A stretch of 64,000 nt of DNA from assembly GCA_037127255.1 (NCBI GenBank), contig JBANSL010000003.1:21021314-21085313 (forward strand), written 5' to 3'. This DNA is from Persicaria tinctoria (Eukaryota > Streptophyta > Magnoliopsida > Caryophyllales > Polygonaceae). A program made the translations under genes and the position numbers. Below the pieces are notes generated by a model. That model saw only the letters and a program-made list of their open reading frames with translations, ran no database searches and was not told the DNA's origin. This document shows positions 31,311 through 43,205 of the stretch, piece by piece (position 1 is the stretch's first letter; each line of letters starts with the position of its first letter).

Positions 31311-32340
31311 GGGATCACTCGTTTTTTTGTTTTTTTTTCCCTTTTCAAAGGAGGATAATTAAATTTTATTTTCTTAAATGTGAACGGAATAATTCACCTA
31401 AAAATTAAATAATTTATATGCCAAAGTTTCTATAAAAAAAATTATCTTAAAGTTAGTGAAATCTGATTTGGAATTTTGACCATAAACCTTATGCATTACT
31501 TGTTGACCAAACATGGTAGTGAACTCCAATTTCCCTTCATCATCGTACCGAGTATCATATGGAGGAGTGACGATGTAGATTGATTAAGTTTTTTTTTTAA
31601 ATGTACACACCTAAATTATTGTTTATAAACTAACAATAATCTGAAAAATTAAAGTATAATATAATCACATCATATTTAGTCTCGAGTTTTTTTAATAAAT
31701 ATTACATGTCCAATTTATGACTTTACATTTACTTTATTTAATTTTATAGTTATTCGAGCCGAATGAGCCGAGCTTGGCATGTTCAAGCTTGGTTCGTTTG
31801 TTAAACGAGCTCGAGTCGAGCTGAACCTAATTTTTAAACGAGCTTTTTATTTTGTTCAAGCTTGGCTTGTTAAGGAAATGAACGAGTTCGAACCGATTTT
31901 TTTTCGAGCTTTAAGAAGAGGGATTACTGGGGTGGTTAGTGAGGTTAGTGGGGTGTAATTAAGAAGAGGTTGTTAGAAACGATTAGATGCTATGTGGTGC
32001 CAAATTGGTTTTAAGCGATAAAGGATTGAAGTAAAAAAATGATGTGGCATGCCCAGATTCTAACATGTGGATTCGAGCCCTCTCATAAAACCATCTAGGA
32101 TTGCCTGCATCTGATTTTATAATTAGTATATATAGATATAGATACAATTGGTACATATAGATTGAGAGCTTCGGGTATTATAAATACAAGGGATGGATAC
32201 CAAATATAATAAAATGTATAAATATGTCGTATAATCGTAAAATCGAGCCACTATAAATCTAGATTATAATGCTTTTAGTTTTGTATATTCTTGCATGTAT
32301 TAATCAGCCAAGAAATTGTGCTACGTTAAATCCTACCTCT
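31311..32340. other. Intergenic region with AACGAGCTCGAGC-type repeat
   Basis: At about 31740-31915 the words AAACGAGCTCGAG, CGAGTCGAGCT and TTCAAGCTTGG recur. The same type of repeat is at about 39430-39740. Such sequence is common in plant intergenic DNA. I could not define its ends. The rest is AT-rich with no ORF. Confidence 0.5.
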
Positions 32341-32341
32341 A

Positions 32342-32449
32342 AGGTGTGTTTGGCACAAGTCGGGAGGGGTGAACGAGGTGGGATTTCTTTTAACTCCCAA
32401 AATAATTTTCATCTCCCAAAATTTCATCCCAACCAAACACACCCTTAAA
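32342..32449. mobile_element. Small MITE candidate with GGTGTGTTTGG termini
   Basis: AAGGTGTGTTTGG at the left and CCAAACACACCCTT at the right are inverted repeats about 108 bp apart. The terminus is similar to that of the MITE at 6087/18564. No clean target duplication was found. Confidence 0.55.
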
Positions 32450-32477
32450 TCCGATTAAAAAATATCCTTTTTAATTA

Positions 32478-32722
32478 ACCAATGACTTCTTCGGTTCTTC
32501 CTCTAGTGGTAAGGAATAGGTAACCCTTTGCAAGTGGTCAATTATTCAAATCCCATTCTTTATACATTCTTGTGTAATTAGTTGGTGCTCAAATCTTTAT
32601 TAACTAGGGTGAATTTGACCGGTGGCTTGCCACTCGACTTATCGGTTCACGTTTTTTATAAGTTAGGATTCGGACCCGCGAGATTAGTCGGCAACCTTGA
32701 GTCGACCCACGTTAAAAACTAA
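32478..32722 (+). mobile_element. tRNA-derived SINE, diverged copy
   Basis: It starts ACCAATGACTTC like the next SINE, with an A-box-like CCTCTAGTGGTAAGG (about 32499-32513) and a B-box-like ATTCAAATCCC (about 32545-32555). It also shares the downstream words GGTGGCTTGCC and ATCGGTTC. No clear target duplication or A-tail, so the right end is approximate. It is older than its neighbour. Confidence 0.7.
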
Positions 32723-32772
32723 GTGACTGATAATTACACTAATTAATTAACACTAACTTTATCCTTGGTTGA

Positions 32773-32950
32773 ACCAATGACCTCTTGACCTAGTGGTAAG
32801 AGAGAGGTGGCCCTTGCAAGAGGTCAAGGATTCAAATCCCTTAGTGGATGCTCAAGTCTTCATTTACTTGAGTGAGCCTACCTGGTGTCTGGTGGCTTGC
32901 TGCCTTGCTTAATCGGTTCGCGTCCTCTGTAAACTAAAAAAAAAGAAAAT
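32773..32950 (+). mobile_element. tRNA-derived SINE with 17-bp target duplication
   Basis: A 178-bp element with A-box-like GACCTAGTGGTAAGAG (about 32791-32806), B-box-like GGATTCAAATCCC (about 32828-32840) and an A-rich tail ending AAAAAAAAAGAAAAT. It is flanked by a perfect 17-bp duplication ACTTTATCCTTGGTTGA (32756-32772 and 32951-32967), the hallmark of LINE-mediated retroposition. It sits 240 bases upstream of the ascorbate peroxidase ATG. Presumably transcribed by RNA polymerase III from internal boxes. It is not a functional tRNA gene. Confidence 0.93.
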
Positions 32951-33071
32951 ACTTTATCCTTGGTTGATTCCTTTCCCATTGGATTTTTGTCCTAGAGCCT
33001 AGAGGGTTGTTTATAAAATGGAAGTGTGGGGAGGGGCCAAAATTGAAACACGACCCCGAAAGCAAACTCAA

Positions 33072-33078
33072 CACGTGG
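33072..33078 (+). promoter_or_regulatory. G-box upstream of the ascorbate peroxidase ATG
   Basis: CACGTGG lies 111 bases before the start codon. It may be in the promoter or the leader. Motif evidence only. Confidence 0.35.
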
Positions 33079-33188
33079 AAGTGGAAACCTCACCGCAGTC
33101 GCAGTGTGTAGAAACTAGAAAGACACAAAGATCCCCCAATGGCCGAGCGTCTCGCGCTTTCTCCCCCACTTCTCGCTCTCCTCTTCCC

Positions 33189-36100
33189 ATGGCTTCCCTT
33201 GGTTCCGCCGCCGCCTCCACCTCCCGCCTCATCCTCCGCTCCTCCTCCTCCGCCACCAAACTCTCCTCCTCCTCTTCTCTCCTCTTATCCCTCCGGTCTT
33301 CTCCTACATTCTCTCACCTTTTCCTTCGACAGGTTCTTGACTGCCTCTCTCTCGATTTCTGCTGATTTTCATCTTCATTTTACCTTTGATTTTGATTATG
33401 TTTTTTTATATTTTTGCTTCGCTCGATTTGGTGCGAGTAGCGATCGTCATTGCCGGTCTACGCCTTGGAGAGAGGATTCAGCTCGGCCGCTGCTCCGAAA
33501 TGCTTCGCTTCCGATCCTGACCAGCTCAAGAGTGCCAGGGAGGACATCAGGGAAGTTCTCAACTCTAAGTTCTGCCACCCGATCATGGTAATTTTTAGCC
33601 TCTTTACTACATTATGTTAGAAATATTTTGGATTGTTTTTAGGTTTAGCGGCCGAAGAGAATCTGGTATTCAGCGTTGCTGTACTGTTTTGGTTATTGAA
33701 GGCTTACTGTCTGGGTGTTTTTTTATTTTGGTTGAATTCGTGGTGCATCTAGTAAACTTAATTTTACGAAAATGTGCGTTATATATCAGTTAAATCTGCA
33801 AATGTTGTGTTGGTCTTCCTTGAAGAAGCTATTTTCAATATCTAGGCCTATTGGTTGAACCTTGTAGAGTCCAATTGTCGATCTAAACTCACAGAAATGA
33901 TGTTTGGATGATCGGTCCTAAATCATTGACTCTTCTGTATGATTTTTATTACTGTGAATTTCTCTCAAAGAACTGATTAAGGTTGAGTTGCTGCTTAGTT
34001 TGTTATGTTCAAGTCATTTTTACCTGATGCCTGGCAGTTTCTTTATTCCTCCATCGTCTACCATTTCAAGACCAAGTTGCTGAATTGGAGATGAGAATAT
34101 TCAGACGTGTTGATGCTTAATGCTGATGTCTTTTAGAATTGTGAGTGACAAGCATACTGACATTAGAAACTCCGTTTGTCAATTCCTCACTAGGTTCGGC
34201 TCGGATGGCATGATGCTGGTACTTACAACAAGAACATACAGGAATGGCCAAGCAGAGGAGGTGCTAATGGAAGTCTAAGGTTTGAGATTGAGCTTAAACA
34301 TGCAGCAAATGCAGGTCAGTCTATAACATGTGTTTGTTTGTTCTCGAAAAAAGGACTTTTCTTTTGAGGTTTAAAATTTTGTTCTGGAATACCCTTGCAG
34401 GTCTCGTAAATGCCTTGAAACTTCTTGAGCCCATAAAAGACAAGTATTCGGGTGTTACTTATGCAGATTTATTTCAGTTGGCCAGTGCTACTGCAATAGA
34501 GGTGTTTTGATGTCCTGTCAGTTATGATGTTAAACAAGCAAAACTCTTTCAAGTGATAATTTCACTCATTATTGCCTTTTGGAGACGCGTAGGAAGCTGG
34601 TGGACCCAAGATACCAATGAAATATGGAAGGGTAGATGTTTCTGGACCAGCGGAGTGCCCAGAAGAAGGGCGACTTCCTGGTAAGAGAACCTTGATTGTT
34701 CAAATATGTTCAGAGCTCTACTCCTTTTTGGAAGTGTGTAGAACCATTGAATGCAAAGCTAGTTTGAGAACCGGTGGAAATCAACATTTTTGTAACGTAG
34801 CCTGTATGGCATAATGAGGGATTGAGGGCATTGTTGAGTTTAGGGGGCATAGAAATTATCTGTCCAGTGAAAGAAGCCTAGCACGTTATATATGTGTCTG
34901 CAATACCAGAAAAGAAGTAGGTGGTTGGATTATCAAATCAATGGGGATATGGTCATTGATCACGAGACCTTATTAATTATCATGAAGCAATTCATTTCAT
35001 TATGGTGCCTTTGGCATGATCACTTTTTATTCAGTTCCACCATCTAGGTAGTGGTGCCTTTGGTGTGATCACCTTTTGTTCTATCCCATAGATACTTGCA
35101 AGAATTCTGAGATTCTTCTCAAAAACTAGATTTTATTCATCATTTGTCAGATTTTTTCTACCCTTGTTGGACTTCAAAAGGAAATATTGCCTGAGCACAG
35201 GCTGCACAGCACAGGCATTGAAATAAATATATGCATTTAGTATTCTCTACAAGTACGAATGAATTTGCTAACAAAACCGAACCCAACCAAACCAAAAAGT
35301 ATAATTTGTGTTACAGTAAAAACAAAAATAACATAAATTCTGGTTGTTGGTTTTTGAAGAAAGGAAAACAATTCTAGAGGATGCAATTGGGTTTTTGAAC
35401 TGATATATTTGCATCTCTATCTCATGTGTATGCATGAGAGAAAAAATCACTTTCAAGTTTCATGTTGTATTTACTATAAAGAGTGTTCATTCTTGTTTTC
35501 TCTTGTCATAAAATTCTTACTTACGTTCCATTCTTTGATGTTCAGATGCTGGCCCCCCTTCACCTGCAGAACATTTACGTAGTGTTTTCTACAGAATGGG
35601 ACTAAATGATAAGGTGATTTGAATATTTCAAGTCTATTTTTCATGTTATCTGAATAAGTGTGTTATGTTATATCTTGCTGTTTGGTTACAGGAAATAGTT
35701 GCTTTATCTGGTGCGCACACTCTGGGGAGATCCAGACCTGATCGCAGCGGTTGGGGCAAGCCAGAGACCAAGTACACGGTAATCTATCAAATTTAGCAGG
35801 CTCTTTCAGTTAAAAACTGAGAAGATTGAATCTCTTGCTTTCTTACTCATTCATGGTGATATTTTCAATACTCCCTCGTCTCAAAATTTAAGTCGTTTTA
35901 GGATTCTACACAAGTTTTAATAAAACACTCATCCTTCAATCAATATCATCATTCCACTAACTTTTTCATAAATTTAATACCCACTACATTTTTTAACCAA
36001 TCAAAATCTTTAAAAAAAAAGTCAACAACACACAAATCGATACAAATCGTAATTATCCCCTACCTAGAAAACCTAAAATGCCATCTATTTTGATACAAGA

Positions 36101-37106
36101 ATAAACTCCTAAAACGACCTAAATTTCGAAATGGAGTGAGTATATGTCAATGGATATGTTGCATTTATGATTCAACTTCTAACTCTACTAAGCCTCGTTT
36201 CATGTTTTTCTGAATATATTATCTGCATACTTATTTAATTGTGTTGCTATTTAGAGAGGAAATACTCCCCTTTAAATAGTCATTTCAAAATATTTCAATT
36301 ATCTTATGGGGACCTGTGTTGCAGAAAGACGGACCAGGTGCTCCAGGAGGACAGTCCTGGACAGCACAATGGTTGAAGTTCGATAATTCTTACTTCAAGG
36401 TTAGAACAAATGCAATTTTTCTTTAGTTCGCACTTCGCAGACAAGACGTCTCCTCTTGACGCAATTATCGATTTGCTAATTCAGGACATCAAAGAAAGAA
36501 GAGATGAAGACTTGCTTGTTTTGCCTACAGATGCAGTTCTGTTTGACGACCCTTCTTTCAAGGTGAAAAGTCAGCTCTGATTCTGCTGGGGAGATGTTAA
36601 AAGTATAGCATTTTGTTCTTCATCAACTGTTTTTCATAGTTACTCATGTCTTGTATTTGTATAATTGCAGGTTTATGCTGAGAAATATGCAGTAGACCAG
36701 GAAGCATTTTTCAGCGACTATGCTGAAGCACATGCCAAACTCAGCAACCTGGGAGCCAAGTTTGACCCTCCTGAGGTTTTTTTCTCTTCTCAACTCTCAA
36801 TATCCATGTTTGATGTATCATGCAAAATAGCACAGCAAATTGAAATTACAATGCTAGCTGAATTTATCAGCTGCAGCTTATATCAAAATAATGTTATGGC
36901 ACCATGACCATGCCTTTCAATCTTCCATTCATATTTAGTTTATCAGCACTGCTATCGAGTAAAATTTACTTGAATTTCCATGCCAATAACGAGCACATTC
37001 TCAGAGTGAACATACTTCATAGACTACTGTCATGTGTACACAATTTTACTAATTGCTTATGGATGTAATTGAACAGGGTTTCTCAATAAATGGGCCTGCA
37101 GCGTAG
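33189..37106 (+). CDS. sAPX: Stromal (chloroplast/mitochondrial) L-ascorbate peroxidase, 347 aa in 11 exons
   Basis: Coding exons: 33189-33332, 33441-33587, 34194-34314, 34401-34501, 34593-34680, 35546-35613, 35692-35778, 36325-36399, 36485-36562, 36671-36775, 37077-37106. All introns are GT-AG and the frame stays open to TAG. The enzyme reduces H2O2 using ascorbate. Residues 1 to about 65 are Ser/Ala-rich, a plastid (possibly dual) transit peptide. The distal haem pocket is [11 protein letters not shown] (99-109, with Arg99, Trp102, His103) and the proximal His232 is in SGAHTLGR. The extra loop [13 protein letters not shown] (253-265) is the insertion typical of chloroplast APX. It ends GFSINGPAA with no thylakoid membrane tail, so it is the soluble form. 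The start is chosen because it gives the transit peptide. An ATG at 33139 is out of frame. A Stowaway MITE lies in intron 7. Confidence 0.95.
35873..36140. mobile_element. Stowaway-like MITE in intron 7 of the ascorbate peroxidase gene
   Basis: CTCCCTCGTCTCAAAATTTA and TAAATTTCGAAATGGAGTGAG are imperfect terminal inverted repeats flanked by TA (35871-35872 and 36141-36142). Length 268 bp, non-coding, well away from the splice sites. Confidence 0.88.
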
Positions 37107-37300
37107 AAATTATCGGCAGGCAAGTAAAGGTTAGATTTATGTATTGTCATTTGTCATCCAATGCCTCTTAGTCACCTTACCTTATAAGGTTAATTTGAGG
37201 ACCTTGTGCCTATTGCTTATCCTTTACCATTGATTTTGTTTCCGTTTTTTCCCTTTGCAGGATACAAGCTACCATGTAAGTTTTTGAAGTCTCTTTCTAT
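37107..37300 (+). other. sAPX: 3' UTR of the ascorbate peroxidase gene with a probable intron
   Basis: After the stop codon a donor-like CAA/GTAAAG (intron from 37124) and an acceptor CCCTTTGCAG (ending 37260) suggest a 3' UTR intron. Chloroplast APX genes of several plants use alternative 3' exons to make stromal and thylakoid forms. No membrane-tail exon is visible downstream here. The polyadenylation site is not identified. Confidence 0.5.
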
Positions 37301-40300
37301 CATCACTATGAGGCGTATGGCTAGTTGGCAATTCTATTTTTGCCCTTATATATCGGGAGAAAAATAACTCAGCTTCTTTGATCTAGGATGGCGGTTTTAA
37401 ACCTTGTTTCCAGTCCCCTCGTTAAGAGCAACTTTTACAAATTTTCCTCTTACACTTCAATGTTAGTTTGTCGATGTCAACTCAATTGCGTGGAATCAAA
37501 GCAATTGTTAGCGTTTTCCATCCGAATCTTAGCATAACTGGGACACCCTTTATCATGAACTGGGCATCTGAAAGTATAAAAGGTATTGCGCTATATAGGC
37601 TTAGGGTTCATGGGGATGGAGCCCTTTGGGGATGCACCTGGTTCACGACCATATGTTCTATGATGTCGCATGACCTTCTTCTAGTCAGTTTCTTTCAATG
37701 GGTCATTTCATGGATTATTGAGCTTTTGGTTGCAATTTATTTGATGGTGGTAGTTTGTTTTGGTGCAACTTTGAGTTTGGTTTGCTTTCTCTCTGGTTAG
37801 GTCATGAATGCAGTTACTGTTTCAGATCACACTCTGTGATGAAGTTTATTGCACATTATCCATTCACTAATAGTCTAATAGTAGGTTTATAAGTAACTCG
37901 TTTTGGAAGAAGAAAACTTTGGAGCTGTTTAGGAGATTCAGAATTTTGTTTTAAAACCGTAATGAGAGGGTGTTCAGAAAACCATTTTCGGTGACAAGGA
38001 ATGCTATTTTGCTATGCTACTCATCAACAACAACAACAAATAACCGAATCCACCAATTGCCAAATGGTTTTAATGTTCAACACATACAGTTCTCGAACCC
38101 TATACAATCATAAATATGAGGATATGAAACTAACACAGCTCAATCAACAACCATCAAGTTAGGTTACCATCAGCTCCGATGCATCCTATAAAAAAAATTT
38201 TGAAAAAATTATATTTATATTATTCACTTATAAATTTTAATTGATTTATATCTAAAATAATTATAAGACACCAAAAGTACATATTAGCTAACGACAACGA
38301 AGATCGACTACTTCACTTTCTACACAACTCCCTACAACATAAAATTATTTTAGTTAAATTTTTTTTTTTCTTCGCCATTCCCTACTACATAAAATTAATT
38401 TAGGTTAAAATATATATTTTTTAAATAAACTTTTCTTTAAATTATTGTAGGTGAAAGACTAACTATTATCGATTGACAATTTTATAATGTATATAAACTT
38501 TAAAATAAACTTTTCTTTAAATTTAAAAGATGTTATGAATATAATTTTCTAGAAAATACACAACTTCGAAATTATTGTTACCATCATGCCATGCACTGAT
38601 GGTAATCTCCTCAAGTCTCAACTCACTTTTGCTCAGGGCTTATCAAAGAAGCCACAAAAAAAAAAAAAAAAAAAAAAAGAGAGAGAGAGAGATGGATTTT
38701 CTAATGGACTCATGGGCCCAACAAAAATAAGATGACATGATTCTTGATTTTACCTTACAAGTTTGCTATATTCCTTGTGATTGATACTTTCATCTATCTC
38801 CCTATTGATCTAAACTTTATTTATTTATATTTTTTCATAGATAGTCACTTATTCTATTATAATAAGAGAGGAAATTCAAAGAGATATTATTATATCTCAT
38901 CTTTACCGGCTAATTTAATAAGATTTTACCGGCTAATTTAATAAGACTTGACATATTTCTTTGTAGTATGGTTTTATTCATTTTTTTTAAAAAAAATTCT
39001 TCTAGTTTGTCAAGTTCATAATTTTAGTGTTTTCAATACAAGTATATCATTATGATACAAATAACATCGCATTTTTTACCCAAAGAAAAATAAAATCCCA
39101 GCGGCACAATACACTATTTGGTCTATAAAGTACTTCGTATTAGAGTGTAATCGAGCTTTAATAATAGAATATATACATATATAAATTCAGAAATCTTTTC
39201 TAGTGTACTCCTAGAAAAATCCTAGTACTTTTACGAAACAAAAAAGAAAAGAAAAAGAATAGTACTTTTGACTTATTAATACTGGTTTTCAGTATAAATA
39301 CACTGTTGACGTGCTTGATTAATCTTGTGTTATTCACTCAGGGGAAAAAAATAAGAACTGTTCCTTCTTACTTGCTACCAGGAAATTACTATTACCCCAT
39401 TTGATTTAATTTGTTGGTTTGCGGCTTGGGTTGTTGTATGAACCGATTAGCTCGAGCTCAATGTTTATTTTCTAAACAGGTCAAGTACGAGGACATATTT
39501 AAGCTCGATTCAAAGTTTGAAAATTTTAAAATTTCCTTTCAATCACTATGTTTTGAGCAAATCGAGCTACTTAATACTCGAAAATAGCTTGGCTCGAGTT
39601 TGTTCATTTCTTAAACGAGTCGAATATGAGTATATTTTTAAGCTTGAGTTCAAATTTAGGCTCGATTCGAGTTCGACTCGTTTCTAAACGAGCTGAATAT
39701 GAATAAACAATACTTGACCCATTCGACTCGAATAAAAGCCCTATTTGCGACATGTCAACTTGTACATGACCTCCTGTTTAGATCTATGTTATGCTAATCT
39801 GATTTTAATATCTAACTAAACCTACATAATCCGATTCCTACCTCCAAACAAGTAGCAAAATAGGATCTGCTATAAGCGTATAATATAACCCATAGTGTAA
39901 CACATACTATGTGTTAAAATAAAACAAATATAACTATGTTATAAATAGATATCGATAGTGATAAAAATAAAATAAATATAACTATGTTATAAATACTCAA
40001 TCGTCTTATGTATTTGTATAATTTTATAAAGATAAATAATATTTTTAAAAATTATAGTTAAAAATATTACTGTATTATTTTAAAATAATAATTATAATAT
40101 TTTTAAAAAGAGTTTTCTAATGTGATTTTCCATGATCACACATTAAAAGACCCATATTTAAACAAAATTAAAATAAAATACTACTTTTTTTTTAATACAT
40201 TGGCTTCTAAGGTTTAAACCCCATTATTAAGAGTTCATTTCCTTTTTGGTTTCTGTTATATTTCCACATAAAACAAAATTGGCCCATTTGCTAAACTAAC

Positions 40301-40918
40301 CCAAAAGTCCGGTCCCCTTTGCACCCCTATCCACTATTTATACAAATTGCAAAATCTAATTCCCCCTCAAAACCTCCCGTTGTCTCACCTGCTGCACCCA
40401 GTAGAGAGAGAAGCAACATGTCAATTGCATTAATTGCCCATTACGGTCACTCATTCTAAGTCATTTCTCTCTATGCCTCTCTTCACGTCTCTCCATTGAA
40501 GAACTTATTTATTGTTTGATTTCTCTGTCTTCTATCTCTCTGCCTTCGAGGGTGACATGATCTCCATAGGAGCTCGAATTCAGCCTGCGCCGCTAGTGTG
40601 AATCGCCGCCGGAGCACCGCTTTGATGCCTTCGTCCTTCACCTTTTTTCTGATGGCTTTTCCAGGTCAATTCGAGGCGAGTAAAGGCCGGATTGGGAGTA
40701 GAAGAGGGGGAATCGAAGTGGAGGAGCCCGCGCAGAGGCTTAGTGAACCGCTTTGTTTTTTTTATTGATGAATGAACAATATATCAGCTTTCCACTCTAT
40801 GGTTTCTTACTGGACATCCTTTGGTACTCTACTGGACACCCAATGATTTCCTACTGGACACCCTATGGTTGTTTCCTGTCTTGCGTGTTGTTCAATGTTT
40901 CCCTGGTTCTAGTGTCGC
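37301..40918. other. Gene-poor AT-rich region
   Basis: Frames here (for example 37468-37800) lack any recognisable family. A poly-A/GA run is at 38656-38691. At 39430-39740 AACGAGT/CTCGAGC words recur, related to the repeat at 31740. At 40380-40740 a CT-rich leader-like stretch runs into a GC-richer stretch with short frames, possibly a decayed gene 5' end, but I recognise no product. Confidence 0.45.
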
Positions 40919-40936
40919 CCCCCCCCCCCCCCCCCT
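40919..40936. repeat. Poly-C tract
   Basis: An uninterrupted run of about 18 C. A run of about 12 G follows at 40994-41005. They lie left of the foldback structure, and a run of 12-13 C lies at its right edge near 42087-42098. Confidence 0.9.
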
Positions 40937-41003
40937 AAGCCTAGGCGGTAAAAAGAGAGAGAACATAGGGGATAAGACATATAGACAAAGATAGGGGGGG
41001 GGG

Positions 41004-41251
41004 GGAAGTGACGGTAAGGGGGCATTAATATAATTTGAATTAAATCTTTAGTTTCAGAGAAAAACCTTCGAAGAAGAAGCAAGTGGGTTGAGGTTTATTT
41101 GCAGTTTGACGTGTAAGCAGTTGGTTTTAACTGGACACCAAAAGCAAAACAACATGCCACCTATTGGAACCGACTGGACAAGAGTTATCGGAGAAACAGA
41201 TTCACCATCGATTTCGAATAGAAAATGGGTAAGTTTGCTTTCGATAAAAAA

Positions 41252-41300
<49 letters not shown>

Positions 41301-41977
41301 TACAGAGGAGAGAAAAATTCTGAAGAGAAGAGAGAGGACAGGAGAGAGAGAGGAGAGTGAAAAAAAAAATAAAGTTGTAGATGAGAGAGAGATCGATTAG
41401 TGAGGATAAGACGGAGAGAGATGGAAGAGTGACATTGAAGGGGCATTCATATAATTTGAATTACATCTTAAGTTTCAGATAAAACCATCGAAAAAGAAGC
41501 AATTGGGCGAGAGTTTATTTGCAGGTTGACGTATAAGCAGTTAGTTTTAATTGGACACCAAAAGAAAAACGACATGACACATATTGGAATCGACTCGACA
41601 AGAGTTATCGGACAAAAAATGGGTAAATTCACTTCAAATTTGAGGAAGACACCTCTCGCATAACCTTTATTGAATCCAAACTTGCCCATTTTCTATCCGA
41701 AGTCGATGGTGAATCTGTTTCTCCGATAACTCTTGTTCAGTCGATTCCAATATGTGTCATGTCATTTTGCTTTATGTGTCCAGCTAAAACTAATTGCTTA
41801 CACGTCAACATGCAAATAAACCTCCGCTCAATTGCTTCTTCTTCAATTGTTTTTATCTGAAACTTAAGATTTAATTCAAATTATATTAATGCCTCCCTCA
41901 CTGTCACTCTTCCATATCTCTCTGTCATATCCTTACTAATCTCTCTCTCCTCTGCAACTTTTCTTTTCTTTTTTCGC

Positions 41978-42062
<85 letters not shown>
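41004..42062. repeat. Foldback: three copies of one unit (two direct, one inverted) with GA/TC microsatellites
   Basis: Copy 1 is 41004-41238, copy 2 is about 41370-41636 in the same orientation, and copy 3 is about 41678-41960 inverted. Shared words include GGGGCATT(A/C)ATATAATTTG, TGACGT(G/A)TAAGCAGTT and ACAAGAGTTATCGGA. Copies 2 and 3 form a hairpin with arms of roughly 270 bp and a spacer near 40 bp. A (GA)n tract of about 44 bp lies at 41255-41298 and an 82-bp (TC)n tract at 41981-42062, on opposite strands as expected if they belong to the arms. No ORF. The class of mobile element, if any, is unknown. Confidence 0.8.
41981..42062. repeat. (TC)41 microsatellite
   Basis: 82 bases of uninterrupted TC at the outer edge of the right foldback arm. 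Likely length-variable. Confidence 0.97.
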
Positions 42063-42065
<3 letters not shown>

Positions 42066-42255
42066 TCTCCAGACTTTCTATTACTCCCCCCCCCCTCTCT
42101 CTCTCGGACTTTGTATCCAATTTGACCCAATTTCAAACCGGATTGAGTTAACCTTGCAAAGAAACCGGATTTTTAGGTTACTTTGTGCATTTCCCTCAAA
42201 AAAATATCGAACTTGTTTGATTGGCAATTAAAAAAAAAAAAAGGAAAAGCTTACA

Positions 42256-42477
42256 CTCCCTCCCCGTTAAGGAAAATGTCATTTACTATACATATATATA
42301 ATTTTTTTAAATAAAATAAGTATGACATTATTTTTAAAATTAAAAATTTCATATTAATAAAAAATTTGACATTATATATACTTTTTAGATCCTTAAAGTG
42401 ACATATTTTATATGTATTAATTAAAAGTTGATATTGTATAAATAGTAAATTGATATAATTTTGTTTAACGGATGGAG
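42256..42477. mobile_element. Stowaway-like MITE (222 bp)
   Basis: CTCCCTCCCCGTTAAGG at the left and TTTAACGGATGGAG at the right are imperfect terminal inverted repeats. TA follows the right end (42478-42479). The left duplication appears as CA, probably mutated. Confidence 0.75.
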
Positions 42478-42714
42478 TACAAATAATAATAATAAAAATT
42501 ATAATAGATATATAATCTCCCACACACTTTATATTATGGTTCGTACCTATCGTAAATAATTACATACATAATTGCATTAAGTGCTATAAAAAAAAATCCT
42601 CATTTACCCAAAAATACTATCCCAATTAACCATATGTTCTTTAGAAATTGAACAATTGTTATCAGATGATTTAATTGAATGAAGTTTCGGTTGATTAAAA
42701 AAAAACGTTTCTAA

Positions 42715-42800
42715 GAATCGACCCCTTATACTTATTATTTTAGAAGCAAAGCCTTTGTTGAAATTTACGCCACGTGTCTTCTCTGAACAAATTTAAGAAG
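42715..42800 (+). repeat. Direct repeat copy 1 flanking gene fragments
   Basis: The stretch with CCCCTTATACTTATTATTTT, AGAAGCA and CCACGTGTC recurs at about 46127-46212, 3.4 kb away and in the same orientation, at roughly 75-80 percent identity by eye. Gene-like fragments follow each copy. Confidence 0.65.
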
Positions 42801-42914
42801 CGGTTTTCACTATTTCACGGTTCTCACCCACGCCCTCTTTTCATCCGTTTGCCCTCTCTTTAACCGTTTGCCCTCTCTTTCTCCTCTCTGAGCGCCGACT
42901 CCCACGCGCAATCA

Positions 42915-43205
42915 ATGTTTGCGACGCCTGCGTCGGCCGATCTACTCGATTTGGAGGCGGATCTGCAGGAGACGGAGGAATTTATGCGGCGGAGGTGGAG
43001 GAAGTCGATGCGCGGAGCAGGAATTTCGGGATCGGTCAACGGGAGGAGATCGACGACGATGACGAGTATTCAGACGAGAACCAGGTGGTCCCGACGGAGA
43101 CCTCCTGAAGCGAAGAGGAAGAGCGGCTCTCCGACGACGCTGCCGGCGAATCGGCGTCGACGAGTCGATTCCTCCACTCACCGTTCTCGCACCACTCCAA
43201 TGTAA
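42915..43205 (+). pseudogene. Gene-like 5' fragment of unknown function
   Basis: ATG at 42915 opens a frame whose first 30 residues look protein-like (DLLDLEADLQETEEFMRR). A +/-1 frame then gives a plausible acidic continuation (EEIDDDDEYSDENQ) that soon meets a TGA. This pattern suggests a frameshifted gene remnant preceded by a CT-rich leader. No family recognised. The later piece at 43710-43790, with SPWDQVVFEYLKFTKR in an open frame before a donor-like GTACTT, may be another exon of the same remnant. Confidence 0.4.

Noticed and set aside
32773..32950. tRNA gene
   Set aside because: A- and B-box words are present, but no cloverleaf with a CCA-adjacent acceptor stem can be drawn. The A-tail and 17-bp duplication identify a SINE.
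33018..33365. 115-codon frame overlapping ascorbate peroxidase exon 1
   Set aside because: It is the exon 1 frame extended into the leader and through intron 1. The transit peptide starts at the ATG at 33189 and the exon ends at a canonical donor at 33332.
37468..37800. 110-codon frame downstream of the ascorbate peroxidase gene
   Set aside because: Hydrophobic, AT-rich, no homology recognised and no promoter or conserved start. Probably chance.
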